A stretch of 64,000 bases of DNA, taken from positions 33,735,764-33,799,763 of the forward strand of contig OV121092.1 of the NCBI GenBank assembly GCA_921293015.1, read 5' to 3'. Positions 23,899-35,756 of the stretch are shown one piece after another. The translations under genes were made by a program, and so were the position numbers. Within the stretch, counting starts at the first letter, position 1. Every line of letters begins with the position of its first letter. The notes beneath the pieces are model-generated. The model did not search any database, was not told the DNA's origin, and was given only the letters and a program-made list of their open reading frames with translations. Source of the stretch: Phorcus lineatus. Taxonomy: Eukaryota > Mollusca > Gastropoda > Trochida > Trochidae.

Positions 23899-24850
23899 TA
23901 TGTTTAATTAATTATTTTAAATTTATGATATAGTGTTAACATTGAACGCGAAATATGACCATCAATTACGGAGGTTACAAGGGGTTAAATGAATGGACTC
24001 GCCTCTAGAGAGGGAACACTTTGATCGAAACGCAAAGCCGAATCACCAACTTTTAGGAGTTTCCTAAAATCATTAAAACATGTTCTTATACAATAGATAT
24101 GATTTGCCTTGTAAAGACCAAAGTCAATTTTGTATTGCATAAATTGAATCTCAAATACACAAAAACTATTTGAAATATCTGAAAAAAATATAACCGGGAA
24201 AACGTTCGAGCTATAGTTGTATTTTATTGCAAAAATTAACAATTCAAATAAAATCCAAAACACTTGATTAATATTCTTACATACATATGTATTATCTTTA
24301 TACGTAGAATAGCATATAAGTCAGATTTAAACAAACGTCAATTCAACGAGAGACAGTTGATGTCATTACTTCTGGAATGCAATTGTTATTTTTTAAACAA
24401 ATAATCATACCTTCTCTGATTTAAACACATTTATTTCTTGAAAGAATCGGATTGGCAAACAAGCTGCAATAGCTTATCTGAATACTGCTCCAGAATACAT
24501 GAACAAACATGTGTCATGGTGAATTTACAATACATGATAGATTTACAAAAGCCAACATAATACTCATATATCATAGTGAATTTACAGTAAATGATAAATC
24601 TACAAAAGCCAACTATAAATTATGGATTCATGATATTTACAATCAAAATATACTCACTATTTTAAGTAGGCTACAGTATTTCATAAGATATCTTCAACAC
24701 ATATCAATAGGGTTAATCAGCATATACCAGATGAAACATCTAGACAAGTTAATGGTCCTTTCTCTGGTTGATTTCTACTTTATAATCGTGATTAGAACAT
24801 TCACTCGCTGACAGTGTGTTGTGATAATGTACTATGTGCATAATGAATGT
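23899..24850. other. Intergenic DNA with a small 62-bp duplication
   Basis: A diverged tandem pair lies at about 24515-24625 (GTGAATTTACA, ATGATA, ATTTACAAAAGCCAAC twice). No gene is recognised. Confidence 0.5.
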
Positions 24851-24854
24851 GTTC

Positions 24855-24880
24855 AGGGGCGTAACTAGGTAATTTTCGGT
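24855..24880 (+). mobile_element. Single hAT-like terminus CAGGGGCGTAACTAGG
   Basis: CAGGGGCGTAACTAGGTAAT is a typical hAT-type terminal sequence (CAGxGGC...). No matching inverted end was found within the next few kilobases, so this is a solo end of a broken element. An 85-codon minus frame at 25017-25274 lies downstream. Its hydrophobic start could pass for a signal peptide, but nothing else supports it. Confidence 0.4.
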
Positions 24881-25715
24881 TGTAGGATGAGATAAATCAA
24901 ACTGACTCAAACAGCATACCAATCAAATGTAAAGGTACCATCAAAATCATCTATGGTAAGAATAACGCAATGAACAACTTGTAACTACTATTAAAACAAA
25001 CTTAGGATAGTTTTGTTCACGTGTTTTGGTGACGCATCTCTCCAATTGTTCCCCAATTTACTAAAAGTCTACAAACACGTTCAGCAACCGTTCCCGTCAG
25101 ATTGAATGCGCTCGAACGCAGCCGCTTGAATCCCGAGGAAAGTGGTGTAAAACAAAAGCTCGTGCAAAAACAAGGCGTAACTAACAGTTCTCGTTTAACA
25201 TTGGCTGATTGAACCATTAAGTGCATACACTGCAGTAAAAAGGAGAAAGTTACAATAAAGAACATACCACTCAAAACAAAAAGTTAGAAATATAAGCAAC
25301 AAATACCACATTACTAACCCTGTTTGGTTAATGATATCATCTCATTGCAACTAACATGGAAAGGCATACAAAAATCTAAGGAACGTTTTTATACGTAATT
25401 AACTTATTCATTCATATATAACATTTTGAAATAGGTGTAACTAACCATTTCTATACGATATTAAAACGTCCCCATGTTAGGAAGTCTAAAAATATTAGCA
25501 GATAATTTTTTTTCATTGTGACACATTTGGACATTCTTTTCTACCAATTATGGAAAATAAAATCATAATAAGTAAATACACATTCTCATGTCCTAATCAA
25601 AGGTATATTTAATTTGAAGATACTCCGTCCTCAGAAAGAGAATAAGATATAAGGCCATGCTCCTCATTATAAAATCTTATGTAATTGTGTCTTAATTAGT
25701 GTTCGCACTATTTAT
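24881..25715. other. AT-rich DNA, no gene seen
   Basis: It contains only the isolated minus-strand frame noted at the hAT-like end. No splice sites or element ends were identified. Confidence 0.4.
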
Positions 25716-25717
25716 TA

Positions 25718-26405
25718 CAGACAGACAGACAATTGTTTATTTCAGTCTCACTTCTGTACAGCAACATATTCAAATACATGGTAAATATACAGATAAAAGT
25801 ACAGAACCACTCAATATGAGTTATGAGAGACTATAATACAAATCATTTAAAACATTTTCAGCATTTTGACATAACAAAAGTTTTTCATAATCTGTTAAAA
25901 TATAAGCATTAATACAATGGGACGATATAAAAGTAAACAGATTATCTCTAACATCGGTATATATATCACAGTGAAACAATACATGTAGCTCGTCCTCGAC
26001 ACAGTCAATACAATTATAACATTTTCTTTCATTCACAGGTACATTTTCATAACGCCCAGTTTCAATTCTTATTTGGGCTACACCGCATCTAAACTTGGCC
26101 ATTGCAGAGCGATAACATCTGGGCATATTAGATGTAACATATAATTCAGGATAAAATTCATGTTTTAAAAGTCTGTAAGTTCTTAACTTATTTGAGCCAT
26201 TTCGTCCCTCCTCCTTGTTTAAAAGACATTTCCAATTTATAATATACTCCTCCATAGCTTTACTTTCAACTTCTGTACAGATAGTTCTCTTATCTAAAAT
26301 AAAAACCGGGTCTAGAACGTAGGACATACCAAGAGCGTGAAACTTACTCCTTACTCTAAAATTCCAGTTTCTTATATTCAATACAGGTATATCAAAACCT
26401 AGATA
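25718..26405 (-). pseudogene. LINE 3' fragment: ORF2 C-terminus and tail
   Basis: The minus-strand frame from about 26403 to 25821 encodes some 190 residues: GFDIPVLNIRNW, then GSNKLRTYRLLKHEF, MAKFRCGVAQIRIETGRYE, KCYNCIDCVEDELHVLFHCD and a terminal stop. The Cys-x2-Cys...H...C pattern after ETGRY is the putative zinc-binding C-terminus shared with the LINE at 62140-63762. The 3' UTR ends in ACAATTGTCTGTCTGTCTGT at 25732-25719, a short tetranucleotide tail. The element is 5'-truncated (stops appear upstream of 26403) but the C-terminal frame is still open, so the insertion is fairly young. Confidence 0.8.
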
Positions 26406-27066
26406 TGGGATACTTTCTCATAGTTGGATGTCCCATCTAAATACGGGTTTTGTCCCATGATGATTTCAGCTTCTTTTTAATCAACAATAAACTCAATAGA
26501 GAATTTTATATTGTCCTCCGAATTTCAAATAATCATATAAAGAATTATGATATTCTAGTTAGATTACTGATACATTTACTATGGTTGTAGTAAGGTTTCA
26601 AACCATCCGAATCACAGCAACTAATTTAAGATGAAATTTCGAATTAATCAATGACTATTCATTTTTATTATTATACACTTTGACAAAAACAACATATTTT
26701 CGACGAAGTTCGATAATCAAAATTATCATTCAATGAAATATTTTGTAAAAAGTACTCGCTTTATTGATTTACTCATTATTTTATCATTTAAATATGAATC
26801 CGCATGCATGGTGATTTTGAAATTTAATCATTCGGAAATATGTGTATTAGTATGACATTTCGAAATATTTTTCTCCGTTTCGCGTGTCCACTGCTGACGA
26901 CGATTTTACATGAATGAATTGTTAAGTTCATTTTAAAGAGGGTAGTAGCGAGTGATTACACCTTAAAGAGAATAAGCGTTCCATTTGCAGTACAATTTTT
27001 TTTAATCGAAAGAAGCAGTTCTAAAACGAACGTAACATGTAACACGTATTAATTTACCAACCTCAA
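26406..27066. other. Intergenic DNA, no gene seen
   Basis: AT-rich sequence upstream of the truncated LINE. Nothing recognised. Confidence 0.45.
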
Positions 27067-27068
27067 AT

Positions 27069-27265
27069 TATTAAAAGGTGTTCGCATAAAAATGGCCACC
27101 AGTGGTTTTAGCTTGATATATGATAATTTCTTCAACGACAACCCGATTAAAAATGAGATGTTTGACCCTCTGAAAAAAATATATTTGACATAAACTATTG
27201 TTTATTGGAATAAATGGAATGAAATAAAATTTTCAAAAAAACGTTTTACTGCCCCTTTAAAATGT
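27069..27265. repeat. TTAAAGG-ended short element (copy 2 of family)
   Basis: It starts TTAAAAGGTGTTCGCATAAA with AATGGCCACCAG, parallel to 1897. It ends ACTGCCCCTTTAA, so the two ends are short inverted repeats bounded by TTAA. At about 195 bp it is a compact derivative of the family at 1897, 49618 and 56786. Confidence 0.5.
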
Positions 27266-28318
27266 CTTTTTTAGCCAACCTCGTTAGTTTCTTGTTGATC
27301 TCCACAGAGTTTTGAAGTCTTCCGTATACTCGCACTGTGTAAATGAAATATTCCATTGAAAGAATAACCGCATCGCTGATTGGACTGAATGTAATAGCGT
27401 AGTTGCTGACAGATCGCACCCCCTGAAACATACGTAAAATCATTCATAGTAATTTTGGTAAATAAGTATAGTAAATGTGCAGTAAATGCAATAACAAACC
27501 AGGTCAAATGAACTTTAAAATATCCAAATTCTATAAGGAAATTTTCCGAAAAAAGACAATGTTTTAAATATAGGATATTTATAGAACACAATTTAAAGAT
27601 TACAATATAAAGGTGAGCGATGGAATTTTCATCAAGTAATCATGATACAAAAGTAAAAATTGTAAACATATCATATACTGATATCGAGTATCCATGTCAA
27701 TCAGGGTACATTTATTCACGAGTATTCTACAATACCCTGGTTTCCTTCAATAGATTTCCCTCCTGACCATTTGCCATAGTTGTTGATCTCATGAAGTCGT
27801 TAAACAATACTACCATCCCGGTTCTGCCAATGTTGACTTTTAATCAAATCTGAGGCAGGACATGAAAAGCATGAAATAACGTCTCGAACCTGTATATTTC
27901 AAATACCTCTTCACCATATTACGACGATTACACCTCATTACCACATCGCCTGAGCTGAAAGATATACAATTTTAGACCGTATCATAACGAAGGTTTTTTG
28001 GTCAAATCAATGTCATAATAATTTATTCATAGTCTACAAATTAGATAAAACATAAGTCGCCCCAACCCCTCAATATCACTTTCGCCCAACCAGTCAAATA
28101 ATTGTAATTATAATTAGTAGATGGTTCGTAGAAATGACAAATAATGATGGCTCACCACCACCATTCAGAAAGTACACATAGCACTAACACGTTATCATGG
28201 ACCAGCCTTGAAGTGTCGGAATGGGGAACAGAGGGATGAGAGGGCGTTTGAAATGAGTTTTATGTTTAATAGATTGCACTTTTGTAATTTCAAACCTGTC
28301 AACTTTCAATACAATAAT
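27266..28318. other. 3' flank of the C1GALT1-like gene
   Basis: No separate gene is recognised. On the minus strand an ATTAAA (plus TTTAAT at 28265-28270) lies about 50 bases after the stop codon at 28319 and could serve as the polyadenylation signal of the C1GALT1-like gene. A 106-codon frame at 27271-27591 has no motif. Confidence 0.4.
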
Positions 28319-29028
28319 TCAATGTAACGTTTGACACTTCATAAATTTACGACAGATTCTCACTTGGCTTGTCATGTTGTCGTAAGGGTCAAGGTCATGG
28401 AACCAGCTTTGGTAGTCATGTACCGCGATGGATTCCACGGAAATACCATGAAACCGACTGCGACCTTCAATATCTGTGGAATCGCCGAACTCGATACCAA
28501 GTGAGTTGAAACATTCGCCGATGTGCATTGACTCGGGTATATCTCGTAACCCGCACATCGGATCCTCGGATCCAAACTGTCCAAATATCTTTAACGCCTG
28601 TCTACTGAATACATAACCTCCAAATCCGAAAGGAAACAGCGTGTCCTTGTCTCGTAGCTTTTGGCCGAAATATATTGGATGGTTGGAATCTTCGTCCCTC
28701 AGAAAATATCGAAGATTTTCAAGAACAACGAACGTCATTGGATGAAGGCGGAGAAACCACTGGGCACCCTCTACATGATGTCGATGTAAATAGGAAAGGG
28801 CGTCAAGGGATGCCTTGGCGTCCTCCTCTATGTTGGTTGAGGTGTTCGAGTTCAAAACGACAGTTTCATCGTCTACTGCCTTATCGGAGAACAGAAGCAG
28901 ACGTGAACAACGTTTCCCCCATGTCTGCTTATAGACTTGTCTTTTGGCGGGAACGTTTGACGCTGGGACAAGGACATAACATAGGACTGTTACTGTTCTT
29001 TTAAGGTGATCTGCTTCCGCTAATTTAT
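28319..29028 (-). CDS. C1GALT1/COSMC-family protein, exon 2 (terminal)
   Basis: Second exon of a two-exon gene of the core-1 beta-1,3-galactosyltransferase family (GT31), acting in or chaperoning mucin-type O-glycan extension in the Golgi/ER. The acceptor TTTAATTTTCAG ends at 29029. Joined in phase 1 to exon 1 (ending 32028) it gives one 300-residue frame, against about 363 in vertebrate C1GALT1 and 318 in COSMC. Family blocks in order: VTVLCYVLVP (77-86), VYKQTWGKRC (96-105), WFLR (155-158), VVLENLRYF (165-173), IYFGQKL (183-189), GGYVFSRQALKIF (201-213), GECF (235-238), GDSTD (246-250), GRSRFH (253-258). The metal-binding acidic triplet expected after WFLKA reads HPM (160-162), and the ED of the later EDxxLG block reads ES (230-231). 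Catalysis is therefore unlikely. A COSMC-like chaperone or a degenerating paralog is my inference. The frame is otherwise open and spliceable. Confidence 0.82.
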
Positions 29029-29374
29029 CTGAAAATTAAAAAAAGTAATGTTTAAATGCTTTGAGTGGTGATTTTCTCCAATTTGCATAATGAAGCAGGT
29101 TTCACAACAGACCATACTCTGAATTAGGTTATTGATTTGTATTAGCGTTCCTTTTATATTTTCACATGTATAGGTGGATCAATTTCTTAATAAAACTCTC
29201 AGAGCTGCCTGTTATCTATTGGTTGTGTTTTCACGTGAATATTTGAAACAGAGGTAAAGAAGAATAAAGTTTGCTTTAAAAGTTAACCCTTTTTCTTAAT
29301 CTGCTACTACCCCCACCGAATAGAGCGGAACATTTCGTTTGCTTGAGATTGATCTTTCGCTTTAAAAATAACAT

Positions 29375-29800
29375 TGAGAAATGGAGCCACTCATCGGTGC
29401 TACGACTGTGAAAAGCCTTGCTAACGTAACAAGTCATTGCCAATTTTTCTTATCGTTGTTTGATTGTAAATTTGTGGATGATGTCACAATACACGTATCT
29501 TATCCTTGTTAGTAAAATTAACAGATGTACAGCTGGATTTGTTTTGGGTTTGTTTTTTTCTCAATATAATGCCAAAAACCAACAAGCCGACTTTATTCGT
29601 TCTATGCCGTTCTTTAAATAATAAGCCATTGCTGCATTGTTTAAGATGGCATTTTTAAACGAGGTTTAAATTAGAGTTTACACCAGTAAAGTGGCGTTAC
29701 GTTAAGAGGTACCCAAATGGTGCACCTCATAGCACAGGATGGCACTTTTCGACAAGGTTAAAATTTAAGTTAACACCGGTAGAGCGGTGTTACGTGAAGC
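29375..29800 (+). repeat. Dispersed repeat module with internal duplication
   Basis: The left part (CACTCATCGGTGCTACGACT, AACAAGTCATTGCCAATTTT) matches 51575-51660. The right part holds two diverged copies about 104 bp apart of 'ATGGCA(T/C)TTTT...GAC/GAGGTT...TTTACACC.GTA.AG.GG.GTTACGT.AAG', at about 29646-29706 and 29740-29800. The latter also matches 51690-51740 ('AAACTTAGCACAAGTAAAGC'). Confidence 0.5.
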
Positions 29801-30837
29801 AAATATCAGGATGCGGTTCAATACAAGCTGTCGCATTTTGAACAGGGGAACACAACAAATTTGTCGATATCAATTTTATGTTGGCGATAAAGCATTCCCG
29901 TGCCTTCAACATGATTGTTTGCTTCCAAATACGCATTTCACTGACGTCAGTCATGATTACCATATCTGCTCTCTACCGATTTTACTTATCAGTTAATCGA
30001 TGTTGTTTATTCGGCGCAAGAATAGTTTCCTAACGTTAAAGATTATATTTCTACAGAGTACCATGAAAATTATTTAGGACGGAACTAAAATATTTTAATA
30101 ACCTCGTAATTATAGATTATACAGAATTTCGGTGTATTTCTTAACTGACATTTTATGTCAGTGTGTAAAATAAGTGTAAAATTTATAATACTTTATCAAT
30201 CATATTTTTAGTTTTCGTCCTAATTAACCACAATCCGTTGATCATTTACCAAGACAAAAATATTATTTCTTTTGTGAATGTTATTAAGTTTGAAATTGCT
30301 TATTAACACATAGTTGATTTTCTTCTCTATTTTCCAATTTTACATACTCTTTCAAGTTTTTTCAAGTACTTTTTAAATTTTATACTGGAAATTATTTTTC
30401 AACGGAATCATGATATTTTTTTAATGAGGAAATTGAAATCGATTTAGTAAAACATTTTAATATGATAACCTTCTTGTCGGTTTTCCTCACAAATACGATA
30501 TACAAATAAGAATATCATATTTCATATTGTATCGATCTCAATCCTATAGATCACTTTAGCCATGCTCCACCGGCTACTGGAAAGCTGATTTTACATCGAA
30601 AACTTATTAATTGGTCCGTCAAAAAATTAAAGGAAACCAATTATACTTTACAGTTATAAAAAAAATCGGCATGAAAATCTAAAGAAACAATAACCTAGTT
30701 CGATAAATATACCATTTATTTAACATTTACGTAAACAGACATAAACTACAATTCTAAAAGGACTACAAAGAAAATCTAAAAACTTGTTCGGACTAGAAAT
30801 ACCGATACAATTTCCGCCTTTTAATACCGGGCGGTTT

Positions 30838-31250
30838 TGCATTTCTTTACAACCTCTGTCTTAATTCAAAGGTTTCTTGTGCACGAAATATAGAACGCTG
30901 ATTCGATGCAATCAAAGTTAGTTGTGCAATCAGCGACGCCGTTTCAAAAGTTATCATTCGAATCTTTCTGTAAGCTTCCCAAAAGCTAAACTATATTCGA
31001 GTCGAGTCGTCTTTACAGAACACAAACGCCTCATTTTCCGACTGTTTCATTGCACAGGCCTGTCTGACATCAAATATGCTATACATGCATTCGTTGTTTT
31101 CATTGGCTGAAAAATAGCCAGGTAGTTTAAGTTGCAATATTGTCCCGCTAGGGGAAAGTGCCAGAAGATCGAGAAACCTTCGCATGAAGACAGAGGTTGT
31201 ATAGAAATGTATGACGGAGATACCTCTGTTGGGAGTGAATGGCTGTTTTG
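30838..31250 (-). mobile_element. ACAACCTCTGTC element, copy B (both ends)
   Basis: Inverted ends are visible: CATTTCTTTACAACCTCTGT with CTTAATTCAAAGGTTTC on the left (30838-30875), and GAAACCTTCGCATGAAGACA with GAGGTTGTATAGAAATG on the right (about 31172-31208). One side extends further as GACGGAGATACCTCTGTTGG and GAGTGAATGGC, equal to the leading part of copies A, C and D. The interior is the reverse of 38250-38520. There is no coding capacity. It is a MITE-like element lying inside the C1GALT1-like intron. Confidence 0.8.
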
Positions 31251-32027
31251 ATGCCGTCAAGTAGAATTGTAAAATACGCCACAGACGAAAAAATACGAGA
31301 TGTCGCGTCAAACAAGAATTGCTAGGCAATATCGATATCTGTACATGTGCACATATGAAAAATATGTCACTGTGTTGTGTATAGTGAGAGATTATGCTGT
31401 AAGGGAAGAAAACATTGAACCCCTTCTTACCGAAATGAGTAAACTTTTACTTCAGTGCTTGACATAAATAAGTGCATTATACAGTAGTACACAAAATATG
31501 TTGTACAATTATACTTAACCAATCTGTGTATGAAGTAAATGGTCATTTACTTGTCAATCAATTTGATGTATACCTTTCTTTTTTACCAGTTTTTAAACAA
31601 TTTATATATACTTCTACCGCTCGGTTATATTAACTGCTGTCATATAAGCAACAATCTATTTCAGCAGCCTTAAACTCAAATCACTACAACCAAAATAAAC
31701 AAAATTGAGCAAACGTTTCGTAAACCAATTGAACTCAAAACGATTTTTATAAGTACCTCATATATACCGGTTTTAAATGAAAAATCGTAGCATGTAAATC
31801 AATAATAAGGCCATAACATGGATTTACAAAAATGAAAATGTTTCTGATCAAGCTTAGCATTAAAAAGGACATGTAAGTAACTCAATTTCTCATTAGCAGT
31901 CAAATACATGTATGTATATATATACGCAATGCTTTGCAATCAGAAGAAAGCACATCTTTATAAAATTATAATAATTAATAATTTTATAAATTGCATTAAT
32001 TAAGATATGTAACCGTCTCTCACTTAC

Positions 32028-32220
32028 CTCTATCCAGTCCTCTTTCAATCACGAAATTCTGCCGTGCTTTCTTGTACTCTCCCCCCCGGGCTCTGCTCAG
32101 CATCCGTTCAGGACCCACAGAGCGAGGTCCTGTGAGTAAAAAAGAAACCAGGACCCCTAAACAGATACCCCCTATCAAATACTGAACAGTGACAGCGTGT
32201 TGACGACGCCATTTTGTCAT
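32028..32220 (-). CDS. C1GALT1/COSMC-family protein, exon 1
   Basis: First coding exon: 64 codons plus one base. It starts MTKWRRQHAVTVQYLIGG, a short basic cytosolic tail followed by one hydrophobic segment (about residues 9-31), the layout of a type II signal anchor used by Golgi glycosyltransferases and COSMC. The stem follows (RSVGPERMLSRARGGEYKKA), then ERGLDR. The donor AGAG|GTAAGTG leaves one base, and with the first two bases of exon 2 it makes the Asp of 'GLDR-D-KLAEAD', so the frame is continuous. The start is the first ATG after stops in the minus frame. The 5' UTR and promoter lie beyond 32220, but no TATA box was assigned. Confidence 0.8.
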
Positions 32221-33185
32221 TCTTTAACTTTGAGTCGCTTGCTTGTGAAGGCAATATGGGTGTGATGGCGACATGTGGAACGCTGTCGATGCATGGCGTG
32301 GCAGGAAGGGTCTGGAGTAGGAGTTGGTACTTGCTGGATTAGCAACAGGTACCCGTCAAAGAGTTTCAGTGGGTCAGTGACTAGATAGAAATGACAGTTA
32401 AGACGAACATTGAATTGTTACCATACTGTGAGTTATATCACTGAATTTGTAATTTGCCTGGCGTTATTCTCAAATGAATGAATGAATGAATGAATGCTTT
32501 ATTCTATATACATACATCGCTGATTTTTCATTTACAATGCATTATATTGAGATTATTATAAGTGCTATTTAACACGCAGCACTTTGTTAAAGCAGTTACG
32601 TTTCTTTGCAGCCAGAAATACATAGTTCAGAAATTAACAGAGATATTGCGAGACGCGAAACGAGATAACAACATTTGGAGAGAAAAGAGTGGTGATATCG
32701 AGGGAGGAGGTGGACACGCAAATCAAAATAAAATGGGCACACCAAAAAAAGTTTAATTCATATTCGATAGTTGATAATATCCGTCAATACATCGCACCCA
32801 ATTACGATATTGAAAATTATCCTTAACTGCGGCGAACATTGCGAGTTTAGAACTAGATTGAATATAATCATGAGAAACATGAATTTCAATGAGAGAGAGA
32901 GTCACGTCGTTATTTAAAATGGATTTCAACTTTACAATGAAATGACTTCAAATCAATGATATCGACCGATATGCAACTTACAATTAGCTTTTTAGTCAAA
33001 ATGGCCTTACCGGACGAAAAGCAAAAGCTGTTGTGTTCACTGACGCGTAACATATCAATGCGTGACATACCAATTAGTGTAATTTAATCACATATCATAT
33101 CTCATCAATGTATATAATATTTTATATATATAGAACAACACATTTGTTGAAGACTTGAGAGGTGGAACTGCATGAACTGTTTATG
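32221..33185. other. 5' flank of the C1GALT1-like gene
   Basis: No coding sequence is recognised. At 32469-32515 a minus-strand AATAAAG followed by four to five ATTC units (plus-strand GAATGAATGAATG) looks like the 3' tail of a small retroelement. The AATAAA would be its polyadenylation signal and the ATTC repeats its end, but its body was not identified. Confidence 0.5.
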
Positions 33186-33186
33186 T

Positions 33187-33322
33187 ATATATAATATAAT
33201 ATAATATAATATAATATAATATAATATAATATAATATAATATAATATAATATAATATAATATAATATAATATAATATAATGTAATATAATATAATATAAT
33301 ATAATATAATATAATATATATA
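33187..33322. repeat. (TAATA)n microsatellite, about 27 units
   Basis: An almost pure run of the pentanucleotide ATAAT, with one interruption (GTAAT at 33281). It ends a few bases before the first LINE-like codons, so it abuts the 5' truncation point of the LINE at 33330. Confidence 0.95.
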
Positions 33323-33329
33323 AATAATG

Positions 33330-35045
33330 TATGCCCAGAAGTGTGGAGTAAAAGTATTATCTTCCAAGTCAAAATGGCGGATACAGATCCAACTGATCCT
33401 CTTGGTTATCGTGGCATATCTTTATTATCCATTCCCTGTAAGGTTTATTCTGATATCTTAAACGTAAGGTTCACTAAATGGTTCGAATATAATGATCTTC
33501 TGGCAGAGGAGCAAAACATCTTTCGTAGCAAGCGTAGTACAGTTGAACACATAAATAGTTTGTATAATGTTATTAATAACATGAAGGCTGTGAATCGTTC
33601 AACTTTTATCTGTTACATTGATGCTTTGAAGGCGTTTGATACAGTTAATAGAAATTGTCTATGGTATAAACTTTTAAAGTTTGGTGTAATTATTTTGCAG
33701 TAAGGTCCTAGTATGATGATAATAAGTCTTATTGGGTATTTTACAGATACTTTCTCAGTCAGTAGTGGTGTAAAGCAAGGCTGCGTGTTGTCACCAACTT
33801 TATTTTCTGTATATATTAATGATTTGGTTGAAGAAATTAACAATTTAGGATGTGCCATTGACCTGGACGGACGGATGGTTAGTTTACTTTTATATGCAGA
33901 TGACATTGCTCTGCTTGCTGTTGACGAAAATTCATTACAGCGTATGCCTACTGTGTTTCTTCCTGGTGCAGAAAATGGCGCCTAAAAATTAACAGTAACA
34001 AATCTAAAGTTGTTCACTACAGACCCAATTCTACAGCCAAATCACGTTTGGATTTCACTTGTGTCTCTGAAACAACTGAAATAAAAATGCATACTTGTGT
34101 ATTTGGTTACATGTAGACCTGAATTTAATTTTTCAGCCAAGGAAATTGCCAAGTCAGGAAGCAGAGCATTAAGTGTAATCATCAGTAACTTTAAGGCAGT
34201 TGGAGGAATATCCTATGTTTTACACTCATTGTATGATAACCTTGTGCAACCTATTGTATCTAATGGTTCAGCTATCTGGGGGTTAAAGAATTTAGATGTA
34301 TAAACATTGTTCAAAACAGGGCCAGTCGTTTCTTCCTTGGTGTGGGCAATAAGACTGCTAATCTTGCAGTTCGAGGCGAAATGGGATGGCTGTCCTGTAT
34401 CTCCAAACAACAAATTGAAATTATCCACTTTTGGAGGAAATTAAATATGGCTGAACCATCAAGACTGACAAGTTGTATTAAAACCTGGTCGTTAAAATTT
34501 AGAAAGCCCTGGGATAATTTAGTTTTAAGTTTCATTAGAAAAGTTAATTCTCCAATTCATAATGTGTTATCTGTTACCCATAGGGAGTTTCTCACAATTA
34601 GAGAGAAGGTAATTAGCATAGATCAGGAAAACTGGTTACGTGGCCTATGGAATGATGATAGACAGACTAATGGTAATAAGCTTAGAACATTTAGATTGTT
34701 TAAAAACACTTTGAAAGTTTCACCTTATGTTCGCTCAGTTTCTGACCGCTCTCAGCGAAGCATTCTAGCCAAACTAAATCAACGTATATGTAAATATTTC
34801 CTCTGAAGTAGAGGATGAGACACACTTTTTAACTACATGTGATTTTTATTCTGATGCCAGATTATATCTTTATGGTTAAAAGTCCAAGCTATTGATAGTC
34901 AATTGATTAATATGTCACCAACAGACCAAGTCATTTTTCTCATGTATTCTCCCCAACTCTCCCAACCACTTGCCGCTACAACAAGCACTATGTTTAGACG
35001 CAGAAGAAATGCCACCATTTAATTCAAACAGGGTTTTCATGAATT
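33330..35045 (+). pseudogene. LINE ORF2 (RT domain to C-terminus), broken
   Basis: A 5'-truncated non-LTR retrotransposon. Reading through frameshifts and stops gives, in order: GYRGISLLSIPCKVYS; EEQNIFRSKRSTVEHI; YIDALKAFDTVNR (RT motif with catalytic Asp); SSGVKQGCVLSPTLFSVYIN; LLYADDIALLA (YADD box); KSGSRALSVIISNFKAVGG; GSAIWGLKNLD; NRASRFFLGV; VRGEMGWLSCISKQQIEI; NKLRTFRLFK; then VEDETHFLTTCDFYSDAR and FRRRRNATI ending near 35022. The downstream TATATATATAT is the probable tail. The RT core is split by a stop at about 33703 and shifts near 33990, 34100 and 34300. The class is uncertain. It is the same broad family as 62140-63762. Confidence 0.85.
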
Positions 35046-35242
35046 AATGAATATATATATATATATGACATTTTAATTATTTTAGCGCTTACGCGCTTTT
35101 AGCTACTTTTAATGTGACTTATAATGTGATCTAGTGTCTCATTGGACATTCCTGGCCGGACAGTGTACTTTAAAATGTTGTTTTAACGCGCTCCATGAAT
35201 GTACAGTGTGACACCTAAATAAAAAATATTTTTTCTTCTACA

Positions 35243-35245
<3 letters not shown>
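35046..35245. other. Spacer with no recognised feature
   Basis: It contains the small hairpin TTAGCGCTTACGCGCTTTTAG. Nothing else was recognised. Confidence 0.4.

Positions 35246-35327
<82 letters not shown>
35246..35327. repeat. (CT)n microsatellite, about 40 units
   Basis: A pure CT run beginning after TACATTTT and ending at CTCTCTTCAAAATG. Confidence 0.97.
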
Positions 35328-35328
<1 letters not shown>

Positions 35329-35756
35329 AAAATGACTTATGGTGTTTTTGCAACCCTGTCATTTAAGTATTAAATAATAAAAGCGTGTTGAATTTACCCT
35401 TTAACACCATTTCTGACCGGGAATGTCACTGCGCAGTAGATCCTGAAATTAAAATACAGCAGTGACGTCATTGTATTGTTTCAATCATACATTATCCTAC
35501 AAGAATCTACTGCTTCTATGTGGACAATTGAGCAATAATAATTTTGAGATGGTCCCCGGAAGGGAACTGGTTTCACTATTTGATAACACAACATCTTCCT
35601 CTGAAGAAATGTCTTCGAAGTGTGGATACTCGGCCATGTCTTCCCACTCAACAACAAAATTGCAGTACATAATGTCTGAGTTGAATTAAGACCACCTTCC
35701 TTTTATACCAAATCCCAAGCTGATTGCGGTTTCAAACGTCTTTCACGTGAATTAAG
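35328..35756. other. Intergenic DNA, no gene seen
   Basis: A 75-codon frame at 35462-35689 (serine-rich, no domain) is not supported by splice sites or family resemblance. Confidence 0.4.

Larger units (their letters stand above)
29029..32027 (-). other. Intron of the C1GALT1-like gene (about 3.0 kb)
   Basis: Bounded by donor AGAG|GTAAGTG at 32027 and acceptor TTTTCAG at 29029 on the minus strand. It carries a module of a dispersed repeat (about 29375-29800) and one full copy of the ACAACCTCTGTC element (30838-31250). The rest is AT-rich sequence without recognisable genes. Confidence 0.75.

Noticed and set aside
25017-25274. 85-codon minus frame resembling a small secreted protein
   Set aside because: Only the hydrophobic start supports it. 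It lies downstream of a lone hAT-like end, with no family or splice evidence.
28675-29004. 109-codon plus-strand frame
   Set aside because: Antisense to exon 2 of the C1GALT1-like gene, with no motif of its own.
33122-33372. Frames with repeated YIIL
   Set aside because: Translations of the (TAATA)n microsatellite.
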